Both the position numbers and the translations under genes were made by a program. From Candidatus Iainarchaeum sp. (GTDB taxonomy: Archaea > Iainarchaeota > Iainarchaeia > Iainarchaeales > Iainarchaeaceae), in NCBI GenBank assembly GCA_013331625.1, contig DUGC01000085.1:1-16359 (forward strand): 16,359 nucleotides of DNA, written 5' to 3'. The notes beneath the pieces are model-generated. The model had not been told where the DNA came from, did no database searches, and saw nothing but the letters and a program-made list of their open reading frames with translations. The stretch's first letter is position 1; each line of letters starts with the position of its first letter. This document shows, one piece after another, positions 8,639-15,026 of the stretch.

Positions 8639-9790
8639 TCATTTCACAGTGACCTCAAGTTCATTTTCCAGCTTCGCCAGCACTTTCTCAAAAAACCTTT
8701 CGGGAAATGACTTGCCCATCTTGGGCGGGCAGCCGCAATTGAACGTCCCTGCGCGGCGGAAATTTTCCGAATTGCGCCAGATATTTTCAAGCGAATCTTT
8801 CCAGATGTCCCCGAAAATTGTGATGTCATCCCCGGGGCACCTTAGCACCTTGCCGCTCAGGGTTACATACATGCCGCAAGCCAGCTGGTTGCAGGGGTGC
8901 GCCCCCGCATATGCTGCAATCCCTTCACTTTTGATCTGGCCAAATGTCTGAATCCCCTTCTCCAAATTGAATTTGTAAACCTCAGTATAGAGGCCAATGA
9001 GCTTTTGCTCCGATGGCGTGATCTTTGCCCATGCAGCCTCGCCAGAGCACCTGCCGCTGACCATAGTAGGACAAGTAACTACGTAAATGTTCCTCTCGCG
9101 CCCCCACTTGTATATATCAAGGATCTCATCGAAATTTGCGTTCGTTATCGGCGTGCAAAGAAGCGCGAGCGAAGTAGGATTCTTTGCATTCAATCCCGCA
9201 GCCGCCAAAAGTTCGAGGGCACGGTTCCGTTTCAATGTGTAGCCATCAATGCCACCTACCATCGCATCCTGCACTTTCGGGTCAAATGAATTGAAACCAA
9301 GCAATATGCTCGCGTTCACCTTTGCGAGCTCGGCCACGAGTTCTTCACCGCTGAAGATGCCATAGTGAGAATACCACTTCGCAACGAGCCGGTCATCGCC
9401 GATCACAGTGCCCTTCGTGAATATCAGCGGTATTATTTCATTGCGTCTGAGGAACCTTAAAAATTCAAGGAAGCGCAGGTTCTCAAACGGCTCGCCGGCA
9501 CCAAGGAACTTGACTGAGCTCAAGCCAAGCTTTTTTGCACTCAAAATAAGCTCCACAAGGTCATCATACCCCATGGGCCTGCGCGCGCCGATATCCACGC
9601 GGTTGTTCCTGCGAAAGCAGTGCGGGCAATTGAGGCTGCAAAAGTTACCGAAATCAATGTCGAGTGTGAGCAGCTTGCCCTTATTGTTTTCAAGCTCCTT
9701 TTTACTAAATGCCCACCCATTCACATCATTGATGTAATTGGCAGGAAAATTGCCTTCAAAGACTTTCGGAACACACGGATATATCTTCAT
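8639..9790 (-). CDS. Radical SAM enzyme with SPASM/Twitch-like C-terminus
   Basis: A 383-aa radical SAM protein. Residues 51-58 hold the cluster motif C-x3-C-x2-C (CSLNCPHC), which binds the [4Fe-4S] cluster that cleaves SAM; GAGEP at 97-101 is the usual SAM-binding segment. The C-terminal part carries Cys300, Cys305 and Cys318 in a C-x7-G-x4-C layout (CGMYVTLSGKVLRC) plus Cys352 and Cys354, as in SPASM/Twitch domains that bind auxiliary clusters. The typical tail IWKDSLENIWRNS supports this. Such enzymes often modify peptides or proteins, or act on small substrates; the substrate here is unknown. It is divergent from the second tandem-Lrp gene (95 bases apart) and shares a promoter module with the small membrane operon. 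The start ATG is unambiguous by promoter spacing. Confidence 0.9.
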   Translation of the reverse strand: MKIYPCVPKVFEGNFPANYINDVNGWAFSKKELENNKGKLLTLDIDFGNFCSLNCPHCFRRNNRVDIGARRPMGYDDLVELILSAKKLGLSSVKFLGAGEPFENLRFLEFLRFLRRNEIIPLIFTKGTVIGDDRLVAKWYSHYGIFSGEELVAELAKVNASILLGFNSFDPKVQDAMVGGIDGYTLKRNRALELLAAAGLNAKNPTSLALLCTPITNANFDEILDIYKWGRERNIYVVTCPTMVSGRCSGEAAWAKITPSEQKLIGLYTEVYKFNLEKGIQTFGQIKSEGIAAYAGAHPCNQLACGMYVTLSGKVLRCPGDDITIFGDIWKDSLENIWRNSENFRRAGTFNCGCPPKMGKSFPERFFEKVLAKLENELEVTVK

Positions 9791-9797
9791 GATATAA

Positions 9798-9841
9798 CTG
9801 GCCCAAAGAAGCTATATTTAATTATTTTCTGATTTTTGACC
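9798..9841 (-). promoter_or_regulatory. Promoter/operator module, copy B (radical SAM gene)
   Basis: Second copy of the 44-bp module, with GGGCCAG ending 7 bases before ATG 9790 and TAAATATA centred about 26 bases before it. The upstream block joins a near-palindrome around 9831-9846 (GATTT, TTGACC, AAATC; inner TTTG-AC-CAAA). It lies in the 95-bp divergent region shared with the Lrp gene at 9886. Confidence 0.65.
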
Positions 9842-9848
9842 AAATCAA

Positions 9849-9886
9849 TTAAATAGTAGTTTGCATTTACATAAAACGGTCAAATA
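9849..9886 (+). promoter_or_regulatory. Promoter of the second tandem-Lrp gene
   Basis: TTAAATAG (9849-9856) is the best TATA-like box, about 33 bases before ATG 9886, giving a leader of roughly 8 bases. GGTCAAAT (9879-9886) runs directly into the start codon and repeats the GGTCAAA block of the two modules on the other strand, so it may be an autoregulatory site. Confidence 0.45.
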
Positions 9887-10926
9887 TGGCTAAAATTGCC
9901 CTCGATCTCACGGACAGGAAAATACTTTCCGAGCTTGACAGGAACTGCCGCATCCCTGCCTCGATCCTTGCAAAGCGCGTGGGAAAATCGCGCGAAGCGG
10001 TCAAATACAGGGTCGGCCAGCTGGTGCAAAGCGGCGTGATAGAAAAGTTCCAGGCAGCAATCAACCCAAGCAAGCTCGGAAACCTCATGTTCAAGGTCTA
10101 CCTCAAGCTCGAAAATACCCCTGATGAACGCGAAAAATTTTTTGAGGAGCTCAAAGAGAACAAGCAAATTTACTGGATGGGCATCTCTGATGGCGCGTAT
10201 GACTGCGTGTTCGCAATTCTATCCAAAAGCGCCGAGGGCTTTTATGACGAGATCAACTTTTTGCTCTCGCGCTGGCAGCACCTCATAGTGAGCAAGTATG
10301 TGGGCACAATGGTTGACACCACCGCCTACAACAAAAAGTTTTTCCTCAGCGAAAAAGACGGGATACCAAGGCTCGTGGCCGGCCAGCATGCTGAAAACAG
10401 CGTGGACGGGCTCGATATGAAGATACTTTCCATCCTTGCAAACGACGCGCGCCTGCCCATTGCCGAACTTAGCAGGAGGGTTGGATCCACAATCGAGATT
10501 GCGCGCAGCAGGATCGGGAAGATGGAGGAAAAAGGCATCATTGTAGGGTACAGGATCGCAGTGGACTTCAACAAATTGGGCCTCGAATTCTTCAAGGCGA
10601 TACTCTACTTCAAGTCCCTTTCGGAAAAAGACGAGAAGGCGCTATATGAGTGGATGAGGGTGCACCCCAATTCGCTCTACTATATCAGGAGCCTTGCGCC
10701 ATGGGAAGCCGAGTTCGAATTTGCAGTGGAGAGCTACCAGCACTTCAACAGCATCATAAACGAGCTGCGAAGGAAGTTCCCCCAAGTGATCAGGAACTAC
10801 GAGCACCTCATAATGATCTACGAGAGCTGGATGCCGGCGTACAGCGAGATGCTCAGGGCGAAAACAACGAGCAAGCCGGTTTTGCAAAGCAATGATAAGC
10901 ATTTTAAGCCTGAAAGACTACTTTAA
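9886..10926 (+). CDS. Tandem Lrp/AsnC-family transcriptional regulator
   Basis: A 346-aa protein with two Lrp/AsnC units, the same plan as the protein at 6939 but clearly diverged in sequence. The first helix-turn-helix is at about 6-56 (LTDRKILSELDRNCRIPASI..., then EAVKYRVGQLVQSGVIEKF). The second is at about 173-223 (GLDMKILSILANDARLPIAEL..., then ARSRIGKMEEKGIIVGYRI). Each is followed by a RAM-like alpha/beta region. The C-terminal 30 residues are polar and extra to the fold. It is divergent from the radical SAM gene, the usual arrangement for a local regulator and its target. Its TAA overlaps the ATG of the next gene by one base (TAATG), so the membrane protein downstream is probably co-translated. 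The ligand is unknown. Confidence 0.88.
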   Translation: MAKIALDLTDRKILSELDRNCRIPASILAKRVGKSREAVKYRVGQLVQSGVIEKFQAAINPSKLGNLMFKVYLKLENTPDEREKFFEELKENKQIYWMGISDGAYDCVFAILSKSAEGFYDEINFLLSRWQHLIVSKYVGTMVDTTAYNKKFFLSEKDGIPRLVAGQHAENSVDGLDMKILSILANDARLPIAELSRRVGSTIEIARSRIGKMEEKGIIVGYRIAVDFNKLGLEFFKAILYFKSLSEKDEKALYEWMRVHPNSLYYIRSLAPWEAEFEFAVESYQHFNSIINELRRKFPQVIRNYEHLIMIYESWMPAYSEMLRAKTTSKPVLQSNDKHFKPERLL

Positions 10927-11483
10927 TGGAAAACATGCTGCTCAAAATACGCTACCCAAAGCTCTTAGGGCTTCTTGCAACAGTTGCCGTGGCATACTTT
11001 GCGGTAAGCGAGAGCGCTTTTGATCCGATGCGCATCTATTTCCAGCAGCTTGGCTATATCGGGACATTATTTGCAGGAATCCTCTTTACATATGGATTCA
11101 CCGCAGCCCCTGCAACCGCGATGTTTGCCACAATTGCAAAGCAGCAGAACATCTTTATTGCAGCAGCCATCGGAGGGATAGGGGCGCTTATTGGCGATAT
11201 GCTCATATTCAAGATACTGCGCCATTCATTCAAAGATGAGATCGACCAGCTCTCAAAAGAAAGGCCCGTTGCCGCAATGGGGAGTGCGATCCCTACCTCA
11301 ATTCGCGGCTACATCATGCCCATACTGGGCGGGTTCATAATTGCTTCGCCCCTGCCAGATGAAATAGGAGTAGGCATGCTCGCGGCATCGACAAATATCT
11401 CAGGCAGGGCATTTACAATATTTTCATTTTTGCTAAACAGCGCCGGGATACTGGCCATCCTCATCCTTGCAGGCGGACTGTAA
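10926..11483 (+). CDS. VTT/DedA-like small integral membrane protein
   Basis: A 185-aa membrane protein with about five hydrophobic segments. The middle GGIGALIGDMLIFKILRHSF and the later SPLPDEIGVGMLAAS resemble the re-entrant and glycine-rich segments of the VTT (SNARE-associated/DedA) family, whose known members include lipid scramblases or flippases. Family assignment is by pattern only; full DedA proteins are usually somewhat longer. The start ATG overlaps the preceding Lrp stop by one base. A TATA-like ATTTTAAG (10901-10908) about 22-25 bases upstream could add an independent promoter. It converges on the antiporter gene with only 3 bases between stops. Confidence 0.6.
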   Translation: MENMLLKIRYPKLLGLLATVAVAYFAVSESAFDPMRIYFQQLGYIGTLFAGILFTYGFTAAPATAMFATIAKQQNIFIAAAIGGIGALIGDMLIFKILRHSFKDEIDQLSKERPVAAMGSAIPTSIRGYIMPILGGFIIASPLPDEIGVGMLAASTNISGRAFTIFSFLLNSAGILAILILAGGL

Positions 11484-11486
11484 GGC

Positions 11487-12758
11487 TCATACCTGCATCT
11501 GCTTTACTTCGCTTTTTTCATAAATGTCAAGGCCGCTTTTCCTGTTCGTGAGGGGGATCATTACAGTCGTGAACAAAATGCTCAGCAGTATCAGGTAAAA
11601 CGCTATTTCTGAAAAAGAAGAGAGCTGAAGGGCCAGCGCAGCTACCGCAGGACCGCTCTGCGCGCCAAGGGCCCCCTGCACTGCAAGCAGGGGATATGAT
11701 GCAAGGACAGCCGTTGCAAGCCCCCTTGGATTCATTGCAGCAAGCACGCTCTTGTGCTCAAAGTACTCCGAGCCTTTTGTTGAAAAATACACCACAAAAT
11801 AGCGGATTATGCAAAGCATTATCATGAGCACAAGGGCAATTGCAAAATTGACTAAATTCCCAAGTGTGACCACAATCCCGAGGAACACGAAAAAGAAGGT
11901 CCTTATGAAAAAAGAGATTTCCGACTGGAACTGGGCTATTACAGGATAGCTCTCAACATCCATCGAGTGCATTATCCTGCGCACAACCGCTTCGTTCCCA
12001 AGCACCAGCCCGAATGCGAGCACCGCAATGGCTCCGCTGCCGCTCAGGAACTCCGCAACGGAGTATAAAAGGAGCACAAGGGCAAAAGTGACCATGTAAT
12101 TGTAGCCTTTCTCGATTTTTGAGAGCGCAAGAATTGATGCCACGCCTGCAAGGAGCCCTATGAAAATCCCCACGGAAAACTTGCCCGCAATCCCTTGCGA
12201 GATTAGCTGCAGGTCTACTGCGCCCGTGATGAGGGCCTGCGTAAGGACGATGGCCAGCACAATTGAGAGCACATCCGAAATCGAGGATTCGAGCGTGAGG
12301 AAATTGCGCACTTTCTCAGGGTGCGAAACGCCCCGCTCGATTGAAATGGTAATACCAGCATCAATCCCGCCGACAATTGCGCCAAACACCGCGCCCACAA
12401 GCCAGCTCATCCCAAATGCGGCGAAAAGCAGCGCAGACCCCACAATCGAGATAAGCATGATAAATAGCGCCACGGCAAGCACGCGGCCGCTCTTGAACAG
12501 GACATCAAAGACATTGAGGCTCATGCCGCCGTCAAAGAGCAGCACCACGAGCGCAAGCGTTCCCACAAGGCCCTGCAGGCCTATAAAGTCGTTTGCATCA
12601 ACATAGCCCGAAAGCTTGAGCCCATAGCCAATTGCAAGGAGCAATAACGCGCTCGGGACCATGAAACGCTTTGCAAAAAGCTCCCCGAAGTACCCTATGA
12701 CAATGATCCCGCCAAGGATCAGGAACGCAGTTTCAATCGATATGGGCATTTTCAGCAT
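11487..12758 (-). CDS. Cation/proton antiporter, CPA (NhaP/KefB-like) family
   Basis: A 423-aa membrane protein with about 12 hydrophobic segments, a typical Na+/H+ exchanger domain length without the cytoplasmic regulatory tail of KefB. In the ion-binding core, the segment with LTLESSISDVLSIV (about 154-167) aligns with the CPA1 'ND' motif, but Ser161 replaces Asn before Asp162. In the earlier crossing helix, GGIDAGITISI (130-140) replaces the usual TDPV motif. NPRGLATAV, with its conserved Arg, lies near 345-353. These features place it in the superfamily; the transported ion (Na+ or K+) cannot be read. The start is ATG 12758 by promoter spacing; ATG 12749 is possible. It is not obviously co-transcribed with neighbours. 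Confidence 0.85.
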   Translation of the reverse strand: MLKMPISIETAFLILGGIIVIGYFGELFAKRFMVPSALLLLAIGYGLKLSGYVDANDFIGLQGLVGTLALVVLLFDGGMSLNVFDVLFKSGRVLAVALFIMLISIVGSALLFAAFGMSWLVGAVFGAIVGGIDAGITISIERGVSHPEKVRNFLTLESSISDVLSIVLAIVLTQALITGAVDLQLISQGIAGKFSVGIFIGLLAGVASILALSKIEKGYNYMVTFALVLLLYSVAEFLSGSGAIAVLAFGLVLGNEAVVRRIMHSMDVESYPVIAQFQSEISFFIRTFFFVFLGIVVTLGNLVNFAIALVLMIMLCIIRYFVVYFSTKGSEYFEHKSVLAAMNPRGLATAVLASYPLLAVQGALGAQSGPAVAALALQLSSFSEIAFYLILLSILFTTVMIPLTNRKSGLDIYEKSEVKQMQV

Positions 12759-12776
12759 AATAGAAACTTGAACAAC

Positions 12777-12786
12777 TTAATAAAAG
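12777..12786 (-). promoter_or_regulatory. TATA-like box of the antiporter gene
   Basis: On the minus strand CTTTTATTAA is centred about 24 bases before ATG 12758, predicting a leaderless transcript. Confidence 0.45.
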
Positions 12787-12802
12787 TGCCTGAAAGGGGA
12801 AA

Positions 12803-12810
12803 TTTATAAA
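12803..12810 (+). promoter_or_regulatory. TATA box of the small basic protein gene
   Basis: TTTATAAA preceded by GGGGAA is the clearest archaeal TATA box in the window. Its centre is 25 bases before an ATG at 12831 and 36 bases before the gene's own ATG at 12842. The intervening ATG opens only a three-codon frame (Met-Ala-Thr-stop) whose TAA overlaps ATG 12842 as TAATG. Confidence 0.55.
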
Positions 12811-12841
12811 CGCACAAGCCCTAGTAAATAATGGCGACCTA

Positions 12842-13234
12842 ATGCCCAAACAGATAATACCGCCCAAGGATTATTTGCCCCAGCTAAGGGAAATGATTGA
12901 AGAAAACCCAAGATTGGCTGAAGAGAGACAGACACTGATTGATGAGATAGCAAAAGGTTTACAGAAGCGCAAGAACCCCCAATGGAGGCATCACCTTCAG
13001 GAAAATGCCGCAATAGCGGCAGACGAGATCCTGATTGACAGGCTGTTCCATGCAAATTCACCAGATCTCGGAGCAAGAATGATCGCCAGGGCCAGAATAA
13101 GACATGCATTACTTGGGCTGCAAGCTGAGGAAAAAATGAGAAGGAGGACAATGAATTCCCGGTTTGCCCCGCTAACTTACCCCGAAATTGCAGGCGGGAA
13201 AATTCCCCGGCCAAGGGGAAGGCCACGAATGTAA
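12842..13234 (+). CDS. Small basic protein with C-terminal AT-hook-like motif
   Basis: Not recognised as a family. A 130-aa, mostly helical, charged protein (rich in Arg, Lys and Glu). The end reads IPRPRGRPRM; the PRGRPR core is that of an AT-hook, which binds the minor groove of AT-rich DNA. The N-terminal two thirds has amphipathic helices (about 13-45 and 50-95) and no enzyme motif. A DNA- or RNA-associated role is inferred from charge and tail only. Coding is supported by a strong TATA box and a long open frame. The coding sequence overlaps the decayed TrmB remnant at its 3' end on the opposite strand by a few codons, so its tail may have arisen when that remnant joined. Confidence 0.65.
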   Translation: MPKQIIPPKDYLPQLREMIEENPRLAEERQTLIDEIAKGLQKRKNPQWRHHLQENAAIAADEILIDRLFHANSPDLGARMIARARIRHALLGLQAEEKMRRRTMNSRFAPLTYPEIAGGKIPRPRGRPRM

Positions 13235-13460
13235 AACGACCCGCCCCCAAAAGGGGCTGGCGTTCTTGAAGCGCACACGCCAGCCGGATTCCAAAAACCG
13301 CAACTCCCTTTTTGGGGTAAACGACCTTTCCCGTCCAATCGCGCAGCGACTCATTGAACAAAAGCCGCGCAAAAATGCCCTTCTTCGCCCTTCTTTTGTG
13401 GTACTCCCCCCAGAACGCACCACCCATCATGACTGATTCGAACGGTGAACCTATAGTGTG
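13223..13460 (-). pseudogene. Frameshifted remnant of a TrmB-family regulator (C-terminal part)
   Basis: On the minus strand one frame reads GGAFWGEYHKRRAKKGIFAR then LLFNESLRDW (about 13332-13424). A second frame then reads ELRFLESGWRVRFKNASPFW and GRVVLHSW (about 13223-13306). Together they follow the order of the C-terminal effector region of TrmB-like proteins: a helix rich in Arg/Lys, a strand ending in FNES, an E-(L/V)-R-F-L segment, then the strand G-x-V-(V/A)-(I/L) ending in W. A shift of reading frame is needed near 13320-13340. The N-terminal winged helix is missing and the start codon context is poor, so this looks like a decayed gene. Assignment is by eye. It is a different sequence from the intact TrmB gene at 15679. 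Confidence 0.55.
13244..13315. repeat. Three consecutive hairpin-forming inverted repeats
   Basis: CCCC-AAAA-GGGG (13245-13256); GGCTGGCG (13255-13262) pairing with CGCCAGCC (13278-13285) over a 15-base loop; and CCAAAAA (13291-13297) pairing with TTTTTGG (13309-13315) over an 11-base loop. All stems are perfect. They follow the stop of the basic-protein gene by 10-80 bases, so they could help end or protect its transcript. They also overlap the TrmB remnant. Confidence 0.5.
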
Positions 13461-13601
13461 GTGCTTGGCTCGATGCCCCTTTTCGGCTTTGACACCTTTT
13501 CAATAGTGTCGCCGGTACTGTTCCCGCCTGTTGGATCCATCACAATTGGCCTGATGGGATTTCTCGAGCTTGCAGGAATGAGGCAGTAGGGGATCTCCGC
13601 G
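13451..13601. other. Gene-poor stretch with opposing short open frames
   Basis: No gene is assigned. On the plus strand a 38-aa frame from ATG 13473 (or GTG 13458) to the TAG at 13587-13589 is hydrophobic (MPLFGFDTFSIVSPVLFPPV...). On the minus strand an open frame without a start codon runs from inside the end of the swivel-domain gene to a TAG at 13451-13453 and contains RPIVMDPTGGNSTGDTIEKV. Either could be a remnant; neither has a promoter or ribosome-binding signal. No tRNA could be folded here, although GTTCGAATC occurs at 13435-13443 on the minus strand. Confidence 0.3.
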
Positions 13602-15026
13602 TTAATTTTCCAGCTTCCTCACAAACCCGTGGTTGCCATCGACTTCGATTCGGTCGCCGGTCTTTATGGCTTTCGTGGCAATTTTTGTGCCTACAACGCA
13701 CGGAACCCCAAGCTCGCGCGCAAGTATTGCCGCATGCGACGTTATCCCGCCCTCATCGGTCGCGATTGCCGCAGCTTTCCTCATCCCCTCAATGAAATCC
13801 GGGGAAGTCATGGAAGTTACAAGTATATCCCCCGCAGTTAGCTTTTCAGCTTCCTTTGGGCTCATGGTGACAAAAGCCCTTCCGGTCCTGCGGCCAGTGT
13901 TTGCGCTAAGTCCCTGAATCTCAAGCAGCCCATGGGCAAAGGCTCTTTCAGCAAAGACCTGCTTCGCCCTCCTTTGCGCCTCTGCACCTGTAAATATCAA
14001 ATAGTCATCATGGAACTCTTTCCAGATTATGAGACAGTTCTTCATTCTTGCTTTGAGATCGCTTTTTTTGAGCAGCCCGTCTGCGATCTTTGGCATATCA
14101 CGCGGAAGAGTGTATGCCATCTCGATTTTTGAAAATCCTTTTCTCCTGCCGATCTCATTGAGGAGGAGATCAAGGTAGTGGTTTGCGCGCATGATGTGCT
14201 CCTTGCGGTAATCCTGCACCCACACAAAACAGCTCACGAGTTCAACCAGAGCCATTTCTTTCTCTCCAAGTGCAAGCCCGGAAATCAAGGCCTTCTTCTT
14301 TTCAAGGGCTTCATTATCAGCCCTTTCCAGTTCAGAGAGATATTTTGCAGAATCTGGATACTTGGCCAAAATATCCACGAGTTCTTTTTTGAAATACTCT
14401 TTGCCAAGCACTTGCGTGCTATAGTAACTATTGCGCGCCCAGAAATATTTCGTTGCGTGCTCATCGAGCAGGGATTCCGCATTTTCCCCTTCTTTTTTCC
14501 GTGCAGCAATTGAAAGCATGTCCTTGAGCTCCCTTTTGCTGAAGGAATCCTTCGCCGGAAGGGTAATAATGGAAATTTTCCTCCGGTCAACCCCGATCTC
14601 CCTGAGGCAATCCTCCGAAGCCATGGAAATCGGCTCGACAAGCCAGTCGAGCCTGTACCATGCAAGGTATTGCTTCCTGAACTGCGAATACACGTTGAAA
14701 AGCTCGCGATCCTCAAGGCTATTGAATTGCATGGAATCGATTTTTCTAAAAATTGCCTCAAGTTTTTCCTGCTCCGCCTCAAGGTCAGACTCGAATTTCT
14801 GCAGGTTTTGCGCAACAGAGTAAAAATCAATCATTTTCCTGCCCAAGGCCTTGAGCGGCTCCATCCGGTTGAGCCATTTCACTATGCTGCCTTGGAAGAT
14901 GACAGTAGTGTCAGGAAGTGAATAGCCAAAGTATTTGCGCAAAGGCTCCATCGCAGCCTCAAGCGGCAGGAAGAGCGAATGCAACCGCGCCTGCCTCTCC
15001 CAGATGAACCATTCGTCATTTTCCAT
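13602..15026 (-). CDS. PEP-utilising swivel (mobile) domain protein without ATP-grasp domain
   Basis: A 474-aa protein. The C-terminal 95 residues form the phosphohistidine swivel domain of PEP synthase and pyruvate phosphate dikinase: TGRAFV at 381-386, AGDILVTSMTSPDF near 398-411, and EGGITSHAAILARELGVPCV with the phospho-accepting His431. The preceding 370 residues are helical and charged and lack an ATP-grasp nucleotide-binding domain or TIM-barrel PEP domain, so this cannot be a complete PEP synthase. It may be phosphorylated by, or act with, another protein; the partner is unknown. The start ATG lies 11 bases inside the end of the HD-domain gene, indicating a translationally coupled operon. 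No terminator was seen after the stop. Confidence 0.82.
   Translation of the reverse strand: MENDEWFIWERQARLHSLFLPLEAAMEPLRKYFGYSLPDTTVIFQGSIVKWLNRMEPLKALGRKMIDFYSVAQNLQKFESDLEAEQEKLEAIFRKIDSMQFNSLEDRELFNVYSQFRKQYLAWYRLDWLVEPISMASEDCLREIGVDRRKISIITLPAKDSFSKRELKDMLSIAARKKEGENAESLLDEHATKYFWARNSYYSTQVLGKEYFKKELVDILAKYPDSAKYLSELERADNEALEKKKALISGLALGEKEMALVELVSCFVWVQDYRKEHIMRANHYLDLLLNEIGRRKGFSKIEMAYTLPRDMPKIADGLLKKSDLKARMKNCLIIWKEFHDDYLIFTGAEAQRRAKQVFAERAFAHGLLEIQGLSANTGRRTGRAFVTMSPKEAEKLTAGDILVTSMTSPDFIEGMRKAAAIATDEGGITSHAAILARELGVPCVVGTKIATKAIKTGDRIEVDGNHGFVRKLEN

Noticed and set aside
8357..9790. The 58-aa gene as a classical RiPP precursor for the radical SAM enzyme.
   Set aside because: It is a two-segment hydrophobic protein with no leader/core division and no Cys- or Gly-rich core. 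Kept only as a speculative substrate in the findings.
12804..13430. A 208-aa minus-strand open frame opposite the basic-protein gene.
   Set aside because: Its C-terminal two thirds is the antisense of the 12842 gene and has no family pattern. Only its first 36 codons resemble TrmB and are included in the pseudogene.
13435..13443. GTTCGAATC on the minus strand, like a tRNA T-loop.
   Set aside because: The flanking bases cannot form a T-stem, and no anticodon or D arm is found at the right distances.
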